NCBI GenBank assembly: GCA_031425325.1
Contig: JANPJD010000064.1
Span: 1-64,000, forward strand
Direction: 5' to 3'
Length of the DNA stretch: 64,000 nucleotides
DNA from: Aliitabrizicola sp031425325
Lineage (GTDB): Bacteria > Pseudomonadota > Alphaproteobacteria > Rhodobacterales > Rhodobacteraceae
A model generated the notes under the pieces. That model made no database searches. It saw only the letters and a list, made by a program, of their open reading frames with translations, and had not been told where the DNA came from. This document shows, piece after piece, positions 24,867-34,035 of this stretch (positions within the stretch are counted from its first letter, which is position 1; each line of letters starts with the position of its first letter). A program made the position numbers and the translations under genes.

Positions 24867-27059
24867 ATGATGGGTCTTGAGAAGAACAGGCGACCCCCGC
24901 TGGTCGCAGAACGCCGCCATATCGCCCGGACCGAAGGGCCGGCGGCGGGCGGCAAGAAGCCCCCTGCCTCGCGCCCCCCCCGTCCCACCCGCCGTGGCCG
25001 GGCTGGCCCGCCCCGCGGACCGCTGGGCCGCCTTGTCCACTTCGTGTGGCGGCTGGTCTGGGGCGTCACCTGGCGCGTCGGCGCGGTCGTCGGCATGATC
25101 CTGGCCTGCGCGGTCTTCTACTTCTACGTCAAGCTCCCCGATGTGACGGCCCTGCTCGACGCGCGCGCGCGGGGCTCGGTCACGCTCCTTGACCGCGAGG
25201 GCGAAGTCTTTGCCTGGCGGGGCGAGACATTCGGCGGTCAGATCGATGCCGCCAACGTCTCGGAGTATCTTCGCAACGCGGTCGTCGCGACCGAGGACAG
25301 ACGCTTCTTCTGGCATCTCGGGATTAGTCCGCGCGGCATCCTGGGCGCAATCCGCATCAACCTGGCCGAGGGTCGCGGCCCGCTCGAGGGCAACGGCGGA
25401 TCGACCATCACACAGCAGGTGGCCAAGCTTCTCTGTCTCGGCGTGCCCTACGATCCGGCGGCCTGGAAGTCCGAGGCGGACTACGAGGCGGACTGCCGTC
25501 GGGGCGGCCTGATGCGGAAGGTCAAGGAGATGCCTTACGCCTTCGCGCTCGAGGCGAAGTATTCCAAGAACGAGATCCTCACGATCTATCTCAACCGGGC
25601 CTATCTTGGCGCCGGTGCGCGCGGCTTCGAGGCCGCGGCCCAGCGCTATTTCGGCAAGTCGGCGAACGAAGTCGGCCCGGCCGAGGCGGCGATGCTGGCG
25701 GGGCTGTTGAAGGCGCCGTCCTTCTATGCGCCGACCAACAATCTTGAGCGGGCGCGCGAGCGGGCGAATGTCATCATCGGCCTGATGCAGGACCAGCGCT
25801 ACCTGACCACAGCCGAGGCGGACGAGGCCCGCGCCAATCCAGCTCAGCTTTCGGCGGCGGCGGCGGCGCGGTCGGGCGGCTTTTTCGCCGACTGGGTGAT
25901 GGAATCGGGCCCCGCCTTCCTGACGCGCGATACCACCGAGGATGTCATCATCCGCACGACGCTGGACCAGCGCCTTCAGAAGGCGGCCGAAAGTGCTTTG
26001 GCCGATGTCTTCGCGACCAAGGTCAAGGGCGGCTCCAAGGCGCAGGCGGCCATCGTGGTGATGTCGGCGGATGGCGCGGTGCGCGCGATGGTCGGGGGGC
26101 GCAACATCGAGGCTGCCGGCTCTTTCAACCGCGCCACACAGGCGCTCCGCCAGACCGGTTCGGCCTTCAAGCCCTTCGTCTATGCGGCGGCGCTGGACCT
26201 TGGCTACTCGGCGGCGGACTATGTCGAGGACTCGCCGCTGACCATCGACATTCCCGGCTCGGGCCCCTGGTCGCCGCAGAACTACGACAAAAAGTATCGT
26301 GGCATCGTCACATTGACCCAAGCCCTTGCCGAGTCCCTGAATACCGCCGCCGTCCGGGTGTCAGAGGCAGCCGGGCGCGACCTCGTTCGCAACGTGGCCG
26401 CCGATTTCGGGCTTCGCAGCGACGACATGGCGGCGGGACCGGCGCTTGCGCTCGGGGCGTCGGAATCGACGCTGATCGACATGACGGGGGCCTATGCCGG
26501 CATCCTCAACGGCGGCTCTTCCGTGCACCCCTACGGGTTGGTTGAATTGCGCCTGCAAGGCGAAGAAGAGCCGCTGATGGGCCAGGAAGGCGGCCTAGGC
26601 GAGCGGGTCATCTCGGAACGCTCGGCGCAAGAGCTGACCTACATGCTGACCCAGGTCGTACAGGTCGGGACCGGTGGCCGCGCGGCCCTGCCCGACCGCG
26701 AGGTGGCGGGCAAGACAGGCACCACGCAGGCCGCGCGCGACGCCTGGTTCGTGGGCTTCTCGGCCGATTACGTCGCGGGCGTCTGGATGGGCTACGACGA
26801 CAACACGCCCCTCAGCGGCGTAACCGGCGGCGGACTGCCTGCCGAGATCTGGCACGAGGTGATGCTGCGCGTCCACGAAGGCGTGCCGCCACGTCCGCTG
26901 CCCAAGATCATCCCCGAGCCTCGCGTCCCGCCGACGGCACAAGGCCAGGGGCAATACACAGCGTCCTCGGATTTTCCCCAGCAGAACGCGCCGACGGACG
27001 AACCTGATCTCGCCGAGCGCATCTTGCGCGACGTGCTCGGCGCGTTCGGCGGCAACTGA
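24867..27059 (+). CDS. Class A penicillin-binding protein (PBP1A family)
   Basis: A 730-residue bifunctional peptidoglycan synthase counted from ATG 24867 (a second ATG follows directly). A basic, Pro-rich cytoplasmic tail leads to one membrane helix at about residues 70-88. The glycosyltransferase domain has E143 in ATEDRRFFWH and GGSTITQQVAK. The transpeptidase domain has S432-K435 (TGSAFKPF), S490-L-N and K616 in the KTGTT box. It polymerises and crosslinks lipid II in the periplasm. It is divergent from glnK and convergent with mlaC, with 5 bp between stops. Confidence 0.93.
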   Translation: MMGLEKNRRPPLVAERRHIARTEGPAAGGKKPPASRPPRPTRRGRAGPPRGPLGRLVHFVWRLVWGVTWRVGAVVGMILACAVFYFYVKLPDVTALLDARARGSVTLLDREGEVFAWRGETFGGQIDAANVSEYLRNAVVATEDRRFFWHLGISPRGILGAIRINLAEGRGPLEGNGGSTITQQVAKLLCLGVPYDPAAWKSEADYEADCRRGGLMRKVKEMPYAFALEAKYSKNEILTIYLNRAYLGAGARGFEAAAQRYFGKSANEVGPAEAAMLAGLLKAPSFYAPTNNLERARERANVIIGLMQDQRYLTTAEADEARANPAQLSAAAAARSGGFFADWVMESGPAFLTRDTTEDVIIRTTLDQRLQKAAESALADVFATKVKGGSKAQAAIVVMSADGAVRAMVGGRNIEAAGSFNRATQALRQTGSAFKPFVYAAALDLGYSAADYVEDSPLTIDIPGSGPWSPQNYDKKYRGIVTLTQALAESLNTAAVRVSEAAGRDLVRNVAADFGLRSDDMAAGPALALGASESTLIDMTGAYAGILNGGSSVHPYGLVELRLQGEEEPLMGQEGGLGERVISERSAQELTYMLTQVVQVGTGGRAALPDREVAGKTGTTQAARDAWFVGFSADYVAGVWMGYDDNTPLSGVTGGGLPAEIWHEVMLRVHEGVPPRPLPKIIPEPRVPPTAQGQGQYTASSDFPQQNAPTDEPDLAERILRDVLGAFGGN

Positions 27060-27064
27060 GCGCG

Positions 27065-27670
27065 TCAGGTCGAGGCGAGAACCTGTGATAGGGCGTCGAT
27101 ATCGCCCCTCTGGCGATCCAGAAGCGCGCCGATCTCGGCCCGCTCGGACGCCAGAAGGTTCACGCCTTCCATCACGATGTTGAAGAACAGCAGACGACCG
27201 GACCTGTCGGACACCTGAAAACGCAGATCGAACGGGGCGTCCCCGGGCAGGTAGGCCGTCGTGATCACTTCGAAATAGCTCTTGATGGGACGGGCATCGA
27301 CGACCTCGATCCGCCCGCCGATGAACTCGCGGAAGCGGCGTCCATATTTGCGCGAGATGTAGCCTTGGAAGGCGCGGGTGAAGGTCTGCAACTGTGCGGG
27401 CGAAGCCTGGCGCGCCGCTGGCCCAAGCACGGACCGGGCGATGACCGGAACGTCGGAATAGCGCACGAAGATCGCCTCGAACTGGTTCAACATCTGGGCT
27501 TCGGACCCGCCCGAGTTGATGACACCGTTCACCTCGGCCACCACGGTGTCGATCAGGGCGCGCGACTGCGCCACGTCAAGCGCCCAGGCCGCCCGGGCCA
27601 TCGGCGTCAGCATGGCGAGCGCTGCAAGTCCGCAGCCGATCACCTGCCTGCGTGAAAGGTTACTGGCCAT
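27065..27670 (-). CDS. mlaC: Phospholipid-binding protein MlaC family
   Basis: A 201-residue periplasmic protein. The ATG at 27668-27670 gives LSRRQVIGCGLAALAML, a twin-arginine type signal followed by an AxA-like site near ARAAWA. The mature part matches MlaC/Ttg2D, with FTRAFQGYISRKYGRRF and VRYSDVPVIARSVLG. MlaC shuttles phospholipids between outer-membrane MlaA and an inner-membrane ABC complex. It overlaps the end of mlaA by 11 bp. The mlaFED genes are not in this window. Confidence 0.88.
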   Translation of the reverse strand: MASNLSRRQVIGCGLAALAMLTPMARAAWALDVAQSRALIDTVVAEVNGVINSGGSEAQMLNQFEAIFVRYSDVPVIARSVLGPAARQASPAQLQTFTRAFQGYISRKYGRRFREFIGGRIEVVDARPIKSYFEVITTAYLPGDAPFDLRFQVSDRSGRLLFFNIVMEGVNLLASERAEIGALLDRQRGDIDALSQVLAST

Positions 27671-28433
27671 TGAAGTCCTCATAAGGGTCGATGAACGACT
27701 CGTCCGAGTCCGCCGTCTGACCAAGCTCGAACCGACGGTTCTGAAGGTAGAGCAGCCTCAACTGGGCGTAACTGTCGGCACTTTCATACAGGATCGAGTC
27801 GACGGTTTCGCTATATTGGTAGCGTCGTCCAAGGCCCGCAAGGATTTGCACCCCGGTCGACGCGTTGGCCTCGGCTGTCGGCAGGACGTAGCGCATCGGA
27901 TCGAGGGCAATGTCCATCACAAGGCCCACCGTGTCACGTCCGGTCGAAGGGCCGGCAAGGGGAAGCTCGATGTAGGGCCCCTCTCCGACGCCCCAGACGT
28001 GCAGCGTCTCGCCGAACCCGGTGCGCTTGCCGGCGATTCCGAGTTCGGTCGCGGGGTCCAGCAACCCACCAATCCCGACTGTCGTGTTCACCACTAGCCG
28101 TGCGGTGTTCTCGAGCGCCGGGCCGGGGCGACCCTGAAGTACACTGTTCACGATGTCGGCCGGCAAGCCGAGGTTGAGCGCGAAGTTGTTGATCCCCGTG
28201 CGGACCGGACCGGGGGCCGTTCCCCCATAGCCGAAGGCGGACGGGCGCAGGACATTGCGGTCGAAGGCCTTGTTGAATTCGTGCGTCCGGCGGTTCGCAG
28301 CCTCGAAGGGGTCCATGTCGGACGGAGGCGGTGCCGCGCACCCGGCGACAAGCGCCAGCGAAACCGCCAGAACAGCCAGAAGGCGACGGTTCTTTGCGGG
28401 CCGTGCGGGGGCAGCGTTTCGGAGCATGGTCAT
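27660..28433 (-). CDS. mlaA: Outer-membrane lipoprotein MlaA (VacJ)
   Basis: A 257-residue lipoprotein. From the ATG at 28431-28433 the signal ends in LVAGC, with C32 as the lipidated residue; an ATG two codons later is possible. The family core is visible: DPFEAANRRTHEFNKAFDRNV, GINNFALNLGLPADIVNSVLQG, and the GFGETLHVWGVGEGPYIELPLAGPST region. MlaA removes phospholipid from the outer leaflet of the outer membrane and hands it to MlaC. The two genes overlap, so they are co-expressed. Confidence 0.92.
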   Translation of the reverse strand: MTMLRNAAPARPAKNRRLLAVLAVSLALVAGCAAPPPSDMDPFEAANRRTHEFNKAFDRNVLRPSAFGYGGTAPGPVRTGINNFALNLGLPADIVNSVLQGRPGPALENTARLVVNTTVGIGGLLDPATELGIAGKRTGFGETLHVWGVGEGPYIELPLAGPSTGRDTVGLVMDIALDPMRYVLPTAEANASTGVQILAGLGRRYQYSETVDSILYESADSYAQLRLLYLQNRRFELGQTADSDESFIDPYEDFNGQ

Positions 28434-28621
28434 CCGGCTGTTCTCGTTGTCGGCCTTCCAGAGATAACTCCGGTCGCGGAATGGCAACCCACAACCGGAC
28501 CTGCGGCGTCACGATCCGGCGACCGTGCCCCTGGGGCCACCCCTTTCCGGGCCGCGCCGCTTGCTTGCGGCGGCGTCGCGCTGCGCGTAGCCTTGGATTT
28601 GTGCATATCGGAGGACTATCC

Positions 28622-29080
28622 GTGATCGAAGCCCGCCTCGCCGAGCTTGGCGTCACCCTGCCCGACGCGCCTGCGCCGGCCGCCAACTATGTGCCTTTCG
28701 TCGTGACCGGCACGCATGTCCACGTCTCGGGCCAAATCAGCCAGGACGAGACCGGTATGATTCGCGGCCGCCTCGGGGATGGGATGGAGATCGAAGCAGG
28801 GGCCGCCGCCGCGCGGCGCTGTGCCATCAGCCTGCTCGCCCAGGTCCGCAACGCCTGCGGCGGCGACCTTGGCCGGCTCGTCCGGGTGGTCAAGCTGACG
28901 GGGTTCGTGAACTCCACCCCGGATTTCGTCGACCAGCCCAAGGTGATCAACGGCGCGTCGGACTTCCTTGTCGCGGTTTTGGGCGATGCAGGGCGGCATG
29001 CGCGGTCGGCCGTGTCGGCGGCCAGCCTGCCGTTCGGCGTTGCGGTCGAGATCGAAGGACTATTCGAGATCCGCCCGTGA
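28622..29080 (+). CDS. RidA family (YjgF/YER057c) protein
   Basis: A 152-residue protein starting at GTG 28622, with the strong site GGAGGA ten bases upstream. The family fold is seen as NYVPFVVTGTHVHVSGQIS, VVKLTGFVNSTPDFVDQPKVINGAS and ARSAVSAASLPFGVAVEIE. The arginine that binds the substrate carboxylate in true RidA enzymes normally lies in the R-S-A/T-V segment and is present. RidA hydrolyses reactive enamines and imines from PLP enzymes, but this branch (COG0251 subfamily) may do otherwise. It overlaps the next gene by 4 bp. Confidence 0.87.
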   Translation: MIEARLAELGVTLPDAPAPAANYVPFVVTGTHVHVSGQISQDETGMIRGRLGDGMEIEAGAAAARRCAISLLAQVRNACGGDLGRLVRVVKLTGFVNSTPDFVDQPKVINGASDFLVAVLGDAGRHARSAVSAASLPFGVAVEIEGLFEIRP

Positions 29081-29856
29081 GCGCTTCGATCGCGCCGCTG
29101 CCGCCTGCGTTCCTGACCACCCCGGTCGCGCATCGCGCCCTGCACGACCTTGCGCGCGCGCGGCCCGAGAACTCGCGTGCCGCCGTCCGGGCGGCGGTCG
29201 CCCAAGGCTATGCGATCGAGATCGACGTGCAGCTTTCGGCCGATGGCGAGGCGATGGTTTTCCACGACGAGACGCTCGAGCGACTGACTTTGGAATGTGG
29301 TCCGGTGCTGGGGCGCACCGCGGCCGCGCTCGGACGGATCGCGCTCTGCCAGACCGACGAGACGATCCCGACGCTCGCCGAAATCCTGTCGCTGATCGAC
29401 GGGCAGGTGCCGTTGCTGATCGAGATCAAGGACCAGACCGGCGGCATGGCCCCGACCGACGGTCGGCTCGAGGCGGCGACGGCCCGCGCTCTGGCGGACT
29501 ACGCTGGCCCCGTCGCCGTGATGTCGTTCAATCCGCATGCGATGGCCGCGATGGCGCGCCTTGCCCCGAAGGTTCCGCGCGGTCTGACGACCTCGGCCTA
29601 TGACCCCGATGCCTGGGCGCCCCTGGAGCCCGTGGTCTGCGAGCGGCTGCGCGAGATCCCGGATTACGAGCGTGTCGGCGCGACCTTCGTTTCGCACGAA
29701 GCGTCCGATCTGGCCCGCCCCCGCGTCCTCGCGCTCAAGGCGGCGGGGGCCGCGATCCTCTGCTGGACGATCCGCTCGCCCACCGCCGAGGCGATCGCCC
29801 GGCGGGTCGCGCACAACATCACCTTCGAGGGCTACTCCGCAGCCCGTCCGGGTTGA
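29077..29856 (+). CDS. Glycerophosphodiester phosphodiesterase
   Basis: A 259-residue enzyme from GTG 29077, overlapping the ridA-family stop. GDPD residues are visible: H19-R20, E31-N, E48-I-D50, H63-D64, and IEIKDQ, which together bind the metal and phosphate. It splits glycerophosphodiesters to glycerol-3-phosphate and an alcohol. It has no signal peptide, so it acts in the cytosol, in contrast with periplasmic GlpQ. It could add to phosphorus recycling, but no Pho box is seen before it. Confidence 0.9.
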   Translation: MSASIAPLPPAFLTTPVAHRALHDLARARPENSRAAVRAAVAQGYAIEIDVQLSADGEAMVFHDETLERLTLECGPVLGRTAAALGRIALCQTDETIPTLAEILSLIDGQVPLLIEIKDQTGGMAPTDGRLEAATARALADYAGPVAVMSFNPHAMAAMARLAPKVPRGLTTSAYDPDAWAPLEPVVCERLREIPDYERVGATFVSHEASDLARPRVLALKAAGAAILCWTIRSPTAEAIARRVAHNITFEGYSAARPG

Positions 29857-29910
29857 CCCCGCGCCGCGCCGAGCCACCTCTTGCGCGACCCTGATGCCCC
29901 GGAACACCCG

Positions 29911-31110
29911 ATGCGCCCCGACCTGCCCTCTGCCGAGATCGAAGTGACGGTCCATGCCGCCTTCTCCGAGATCGCAGCGGACGAGTGGGACGCCATCGCC
30001 TGTCCCGAGACAGCCGACGGGGGCCGCCCGGTCGATCCCTTCACCACACACCGCTTCCTGTCCGCGCTGGAACGCTCGGGCTCGACAGGGGTGGGGACGG
30101 GCTGGCAGGCGCGGCCGCTCGTCGCCCGGCTGGACGGGCAGGCAATCGCGGCGGCCCCGCTTTACGCCAAGGGGCACAGCCAGGGCGAGTACATCTTCGA
30201 CCACAACTGGGCCGACGCCTGGCAGCGCGCGGGCGGGCGTTATTATCCCAAACTTCAGATCGCCGTGCCCTTCACGCCCGCAACGGGACGCCGGCTGCTG
30301 ACCGCGCCCGGGCACGAACGCGACGGCGCGTCCGCCCTGATCGCCGCCGCAATGCGGCTGGCCGAGACGAACGGGCTGTCTTCGCTGCATGTGACCTTCT
30401 GCACCGAGGCCGAGGCGGACCGGGCCGAAGCGCTCGGCCTGATGCGCCGAACGACGCAGCAGTTCCACTGGGAGAATGACGGCTACGGCAGCTATGCGGA
30501 TTTTCTGGCGCAACTGTCCTCCCGCAAGCGCAAGGCCCTTCGCAAGGAGCGCGCCGTTGCCCAAGCCTTCGGCGGCACGATCAACGCGCTGACGGGCGAC
30601 GCGATCCAGCCGCATCACTGGGACAGCTTCTGGCGTTTCTATCAGGACACCGGGGCCCGGAAATGGGGCACACCCTATCTGACCCGCCGCGCTTTCGACG
30701 AATTCCACGCGACGATGCGCGACGACATGCTTCTGGTGCTTGCGGAACGCGACGGGCGCGCCGTGGCGGGGGCGCTCAACTTCATTGGGCGGCAGACGCT
30801 CTACGGTCGGTACTGGGGCTGCATCGAGGAGCACCCCTTCCTGCATTTCGAGCTTTGCTACCACCAGGCGATCGACTGGGCCATCGCGCAGGGCCTCGAC
30901 CGGGTCGAGGCGGGGGCGCAGGGCGAACACAAGCTGGCACGCGGCTATTTGCCGGTGCCGGTCCACTCGATGCACTGGATGGCCGATCCGGGCTTTGCAA
31001 ATGCGGTCGCACGGTATCTTGAAGCCGAGCGCGAGGCAGTCACCGACGAGATCGAGGTGCTGACCGCCTATGGCCCCTTCCGCCGGTCCGATCACGCCGA
31101 GGCGCAATAG
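29911..31110 (+). CDS. GNAT/FemAB-like protein (COG3146-type, peptidoglycan-related)
   Basis: A 399-residue protein counted from ATG 29911; a TTG at 29881 would add ten residues. The sequence has the family pattern DPFTTHRFLSALERSGS, EYIFDHNWADAWQRAGGRYYPKLQIAVPFTP, LSSRKRKALRKER and GAQGEHKLARGYLP. Members are two-domain acyl-CoA or aminoacyl N-acyltransferases of the FemAB/GNAT fold. They have sometimes been annotated as peptidoglycan synthesis proteins, but no activity is established to my knowledge. No signal peptide is visible. It lies 54 bp after the phosphodiesterase gene. Confidence 0.82.
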   Translation: MRPDLPSAEIEVTVHAAFSEIAADEWDAIACPETADGGRPVDPFTTHRFLSALERSGSTGVGTGWQARPLVARLDGQAIAAAPLYAKGHSQGEYIFDHNWADAWQRAGGRYYPKLQIAVPFTPATGRRLLTAPGHERDGASALIAAAMRLAETNGLSSLHVTFCTEAEADRAEALGLMRRTTQQFHWENDGYGSYADFLAQLSSRKRKALRKERAVAQAFGGTINALTGDAIQPHHWDSFWRFYQDTGARKWGTPYLTRRAFDEFHATMRDDMLLVLAERDGRAVAGALNFIGRQTLYGRYWGCIEEHPFLHFELCYHQAIDWAIAQGLDRVEAGAQGEHKLARGYLPVPVHSMHWMADPGFANAVARYLEAEREAVTDEIEVLTAYGPFRRSDHAEAQ

Positions 31111-31261
31111 GCGCGCATCCCTGCGAAGGCGGCCAATCTAATGCGACTGGTGCGCGTGCCGGGGCCGCTCTGCTCCTGTCATCGGCGAGGTTCGCTTCGT
31201 GGCCCCGCGTTGTTCCGCAAGACCCTCGCATGTCATGCCCCGTGCCTGCGGCGCCCGGAGA

Positions 31262-31286
31262 AAAACGCAGGGTTAGGGGAAAACCC
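31262..31286 (-). terminator. Possible terminator after the HAD hydrolase gene
   Basis: On the minus strand GGGTT and AACCC form a short stem around TTCCCCT, followed by TGCG and five T residues. It lies 16 bp after the gene end. The stem is short, so the call is tentative. The rest of the 191-bp gap (31111-31301) shows no gene. Confidence 0.4.
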
Positions 31287-31301
31287 GTCCCGCCGAAGCC
31301 G

Positions 31302-31928
31302 TCAGATCAGGCCAAGCCTGCGGGCAGCGCCAAGCAGGTCCGTCTCGACGTGATGGGCAAAACGGCCGGACGCCGGAACGATGTCGGGGATCTGCACCAC
31401 TGTCATCCCGGCGGCATGGGCCGATTGCGCGCCCGTCTCGCTGTCCTCGAAGGCCACGCAGCGCGCAGGATCGACGCCGAGAAGCCTGGCCGCCAACAGG
31501 TATGGTTCGGGCGCGGGCTTGGGGGCGGTCACGTCGTCGAAGGTGACGACATGCTCGAAATGCACGCCAAGGCCTGTCAGGGCGAGTTTGCTGTCCGCCT
31601 GCCGCCGGGTCGACGAGGTGGCAAGCGCCTTCGGCACGGTCAGCGTCTCGAGCAATTCGAGGCTGCCAACCTTGAGCGGAACACCGGTGTGCCAGTGGCG
31701 ATAGATCGCCTCGGTCCAGGCAGCGGCATAGGCCCCCCGGTCGATCTGCGGATAGCGGGCAAGCACCATCTGCCCACCCGTCTCGTCGTCGACGCCGATC
31801 ATGCTGTGCAGGAACGCGGGATCGACGTCGATCCCAAGGCTCGCGAAAGCCTCGATCCCGGCCGCCTGTGTCAGGCTCTCGCTGTCGATCAGCGTGCCGT
31901 CGAGGTCGAAGATAACGGCGTCGAACAT
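31302..31928 (-). CDS. HAD superfamily hydrolase (phosphatase, beta-phosphoglucomutase-like)
   Basis: A 208-residue cytosolic phosphatase. The ATG at 31926-31928 has GGAGAG seven bases before it. Motif I is FDLDGTLID with nucleophile D8 and acid D10; motif II is ATSSTRRQ; the KPAPEPYLLAA segment carries the motif III lysine, and AFEDSETGAQSAHAAGM is motif IV. The helical cap lies between motifs I and II. Substrates could be sugar phosphates or phosphoglycolate; sequence does not decide. The CpdB-like gene ends 68 bp upstream of its start. Confidence 0.87.
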   Translation of the reverse strand: MFDAVIFDLDGTLIDSESLTQAAGIEAFASLGIDVDPAFLHSMIGVDDETGGQMVLARYPQIDRGAYAAAWTEAIYRHWHTGVPLKVGSLELLETLTVPKALATSSTRRQADSKLALTGLGVHFEHVVTFDDVTAPKPAPEPYLLAARLLGVDPARCVAFEDSETGAQSAHAAGMTVVQIPDIVPASGRFAHHVETDLLGAARRLGLI

Positions 31929-31996
31929 GGGGCTCTCCGGGTTTGGCATGCGTGGGATTTAGTCGAACATGCCAGGCAGCGAAAGGTGCCGCATCT

Positions 31997-33856
31997 TCAC
32001 AAGTGCAGTCGGAACCGGGCAAAGCCCCCCGGCGCGGGGCCGGCAGGCTCGGCCGGGATGGACAGCGCGCGAAGATGTGCCGCCGCGCGCGGCGAGGTTT
32101 CGTAAAGGACGCTCGTCCCGGCGAGGCGCGCGAAAGTCCAGGCGGGGATCGGATCGGGACAAACCTCGGCCCGCGCCGCGATGTGGTCGCGCAGGACATC
32201 CCGGATCAGATCGACGCCGGTCAGGACGACCTCGACGTTGGAAAGCGCAGGGGCGCGGTAACTGTTGGTCGCGACTATGAATACATCCTGCGGCTGGACC
32301 GGACGGCCATTCCAGGCGAGATCGCGGATGCGGGCGGGGCCAGCGCCGCCCGGCCCGCAGGACAGATCGACCTGCCAGGTCACCCCGTGGATCACGTCGA
32401 ACTGCGACGGGGCAATGTCGGGGTCGATCAGCGGCTGATCCGCCTCGCCCGGACGGATGACGCGGAAGATGCTGGCCGCCCGCTCCAGCCAGTCGAAAAG
32501 CTGCGCTCCGGTCACGCGGACGGCCCGGATGACGTTCGGATAGGGATAAAGGTCTGCCACGCCGCGCAGCTGGATGCCGCCAGGCTCCACGTCCGAATAG
32601 TGGTCCGGGCCGCCCCGTCCCCCCAGCTTGAACGGGGCCGCCGCCGACAGGATCGGCAATCCGGCATGTGCCGTGCCTTTCAGCCGGGCTGCGACGTGCT
32701 CTTGCTGGGCATCGGCGATCAGACGCAAGGCGCGGTTGCCCGGCAGGAGGCCGAAGAAGGTGTTCAGCGCACAAGCCGTTCGGCCGACCGGACGGCGGAT
32801 GTAGCGCAGCGTACTGAGATGCGCCGATGCCGTGGCCGCCTTGATCGAGCGCGCCGCATGGCTGGCGGGGCTTCGCGGCCTGGCCCCGGTCCGCAGCGCC
32901 GCAGTTCGCGACGCGGCAAGCGACCACCCCTGGGCGGTCCGGTCAAGCAGCAGGTCGATCACGCCGACATGCGACCCGAAGCAGCCGGGCATCACGGCAG
33001 GCTTGCCCCGCAACGCTCCCGCCCGCGCATCGACCCCGGCCAGCCCTTCGAAGGACGGTCCGGGAAAGACCAGATGGCTGTGCCCCAGCACGATCATGTC
33101 GATCCCGTCGATCGCGGCAAGCGCAAGTGCCGCGTTCTCCATCCCCTCGACCTGGCACGCGCCGCCGATACCCGAGTGGCACAGCGCCACGACCAGATCG
33201 AGGCCTTCGTCCCGTAGGCGTGGGACGAGACGTCGCGCCGTCGAGCAGATGTCATCCGCCTGCACCCGGCCGCGCAGCAGAGCCTCGTCCCAAACCATGA
33301 TCTGCGGCGGCAGGAAACCGATCACGCCAAGCCTGACCGGATGCTCGCGACCGGTCCCGTCCTTCAGGACGCGGTCGAGCACCACATAGGGCGGCAGAAC
33401 GGTCTGCCCGTCCGGTTCGTCGAGCCGGACGTTCGCGCAGACAATGGGAAAGTTCGCGCCTGCAAGGCTGCGCCACAGGAAAGGAAGGCCGTAGTTGAAC
33501 TCGTGATTGCCCAGCGTCGCGGCGTCATAGCAAAGCGCGTTCATGGCAGCGATCATCGGGTGGGTGGCGCCGGTCCGAGGGGGCCGGATCGCGGCGAGGT
33601 CGCCCATCGGTGTGCCTTGCAGGAAATCGCCGTTGTCCAGGAGCAGCGTCGCAGCAGCCCCCGCCCGCAACTGCTCGATCAGGTCCGCGGCGCGCACCAG
33701 GCCCTGGCCCTCGGCTGGGCGATCCGCGTGATAGTCGTAAGGCAGAATATGAGTGTGAAGGTCGGTGGTCGCGATGATCCGCAGATGGGCCTGATCCTGG
33801 GTCTGATCGGGATAGGGCGATGGGTGCAACGAAGTCCTCGACCGGTGGATAGCCAT
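31997..33856 (-). CDS. CpdB-like 5'-nucleotidase / 2',3'-cyclic phosphodiesterase without signal peptide
   Basis: A 619-residue metallophosphatase. The N-terminal domain carries the di-metal motifs D32-L-H34 (TTDLHTHILPYDY), DNGDFLQG at 74-81, GNHEF at 116-120 and GHSHLVFPG. The C-terminal 5'-nucleotidase domain has the PYPNVIRAVRVTGAQL segment and VATNSYRAP. CpdB releases phosphate from cyclic and 3' nucleotides, normally in the periplasm. From the ATG at 33854-33856 there is no hydrophobic signal sequence, so it may be cytosolic or start elsewhere. It is divergent from nudC. Confidence 0.85.
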   Translation of the reverse strand: MAIHRSRTSLHPSPYPDQTQDQAHLRIIATTDLHTHILPYDYHADRPAEGQGLVRAADLIEQLRAGAAATLLLDNGDFLQGTPMGDLAAIRPPRTGATHPMIAAMNALCYDAATLGNHEFNYGLPFLWRSLAGANFPIVCANVRLDEPDGQTVLPPYVVLDRVLKDGTGREHPVRLGVIGFLPPQIMVWDEALLRGRVQADDICSTARRLVPRLRDEGLDLVVALCHSGIGGACQVEGMENAALALAAIDGIDMIVLGHSHLVFPGPSFEGLAGVDARAGALRGKPAVMPGCFGSHVGVIDLLLDRTAQGWSLAASRTAALRTGARPRSPASHAARSIKAATASAHLSTLRYIRRPVGRTACALNTFFGLLPGNRALRLIADAQQEHVAARLKGTAHAGLPILSAAAPFKLGGRGGPDHYSDVEPGGIQLRGVADLYPYPNVIRAVRVTGAQLFDWLERAASIFRVIRPGEADQPLIDPDIAPSQFDVIHGVTWQVDLSCGPGGAGPARIRDLAWNGRPVQPQDVFIVATNSYRAPALSNVEVVLTGVDLIRDVLRDHIAARAEVCPDPIPAWTFARLAGTSVLYETSPRAAAHLRALSIPAEPAGPAPGGFARFRLHL

Positions 33857-33893
33857 TCTGGGGGCCGTGTCAGACCCTACAGACCGCAGCGAG

Positions 33894-33912
33894 CCGGGGC
33901 CACTCGCCCCGG
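33894..33912. repeat. Inverted repeat in the CpdB-like/nudC intergenic region
   Basis: CCGGGGC (33894-33900) and GCCCCGG (33906-33912) pair perfectly around a 5-nt loop, in the 179-bp divergent gap. It could be an operator or a hairpin in an untranslated leader. There is no T-run. Confidence 0.4.
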
Positions 33913-34035
33913 ATGTTCCTGCCTTAATTGGTGCGCCCTTGAGTTGTATTTGCAACCTCGCTTGTCCCGACCCGCCGACTTGTCTGGACTTGCTCCGCCC
34001 TGATGGCAAAACGGGGACGGATCAGGGGCAAACAG

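Noticed and set aside
28687..31107. An 806-residue open frame on the minus strand
   Set aside because: It lies antisense to the RidA-family, phosphodiesterase and FemAB-like genes, which have clear family motifs. High GC content commonly leaves the opposite strand open.
31111..31301. A small gene or tRNA in the gap between the FemAB-like and HAD genes
   Set aside because: No reading frame with a ribosome site and no tRNA-like folding was found; only a weak terminator is visible.
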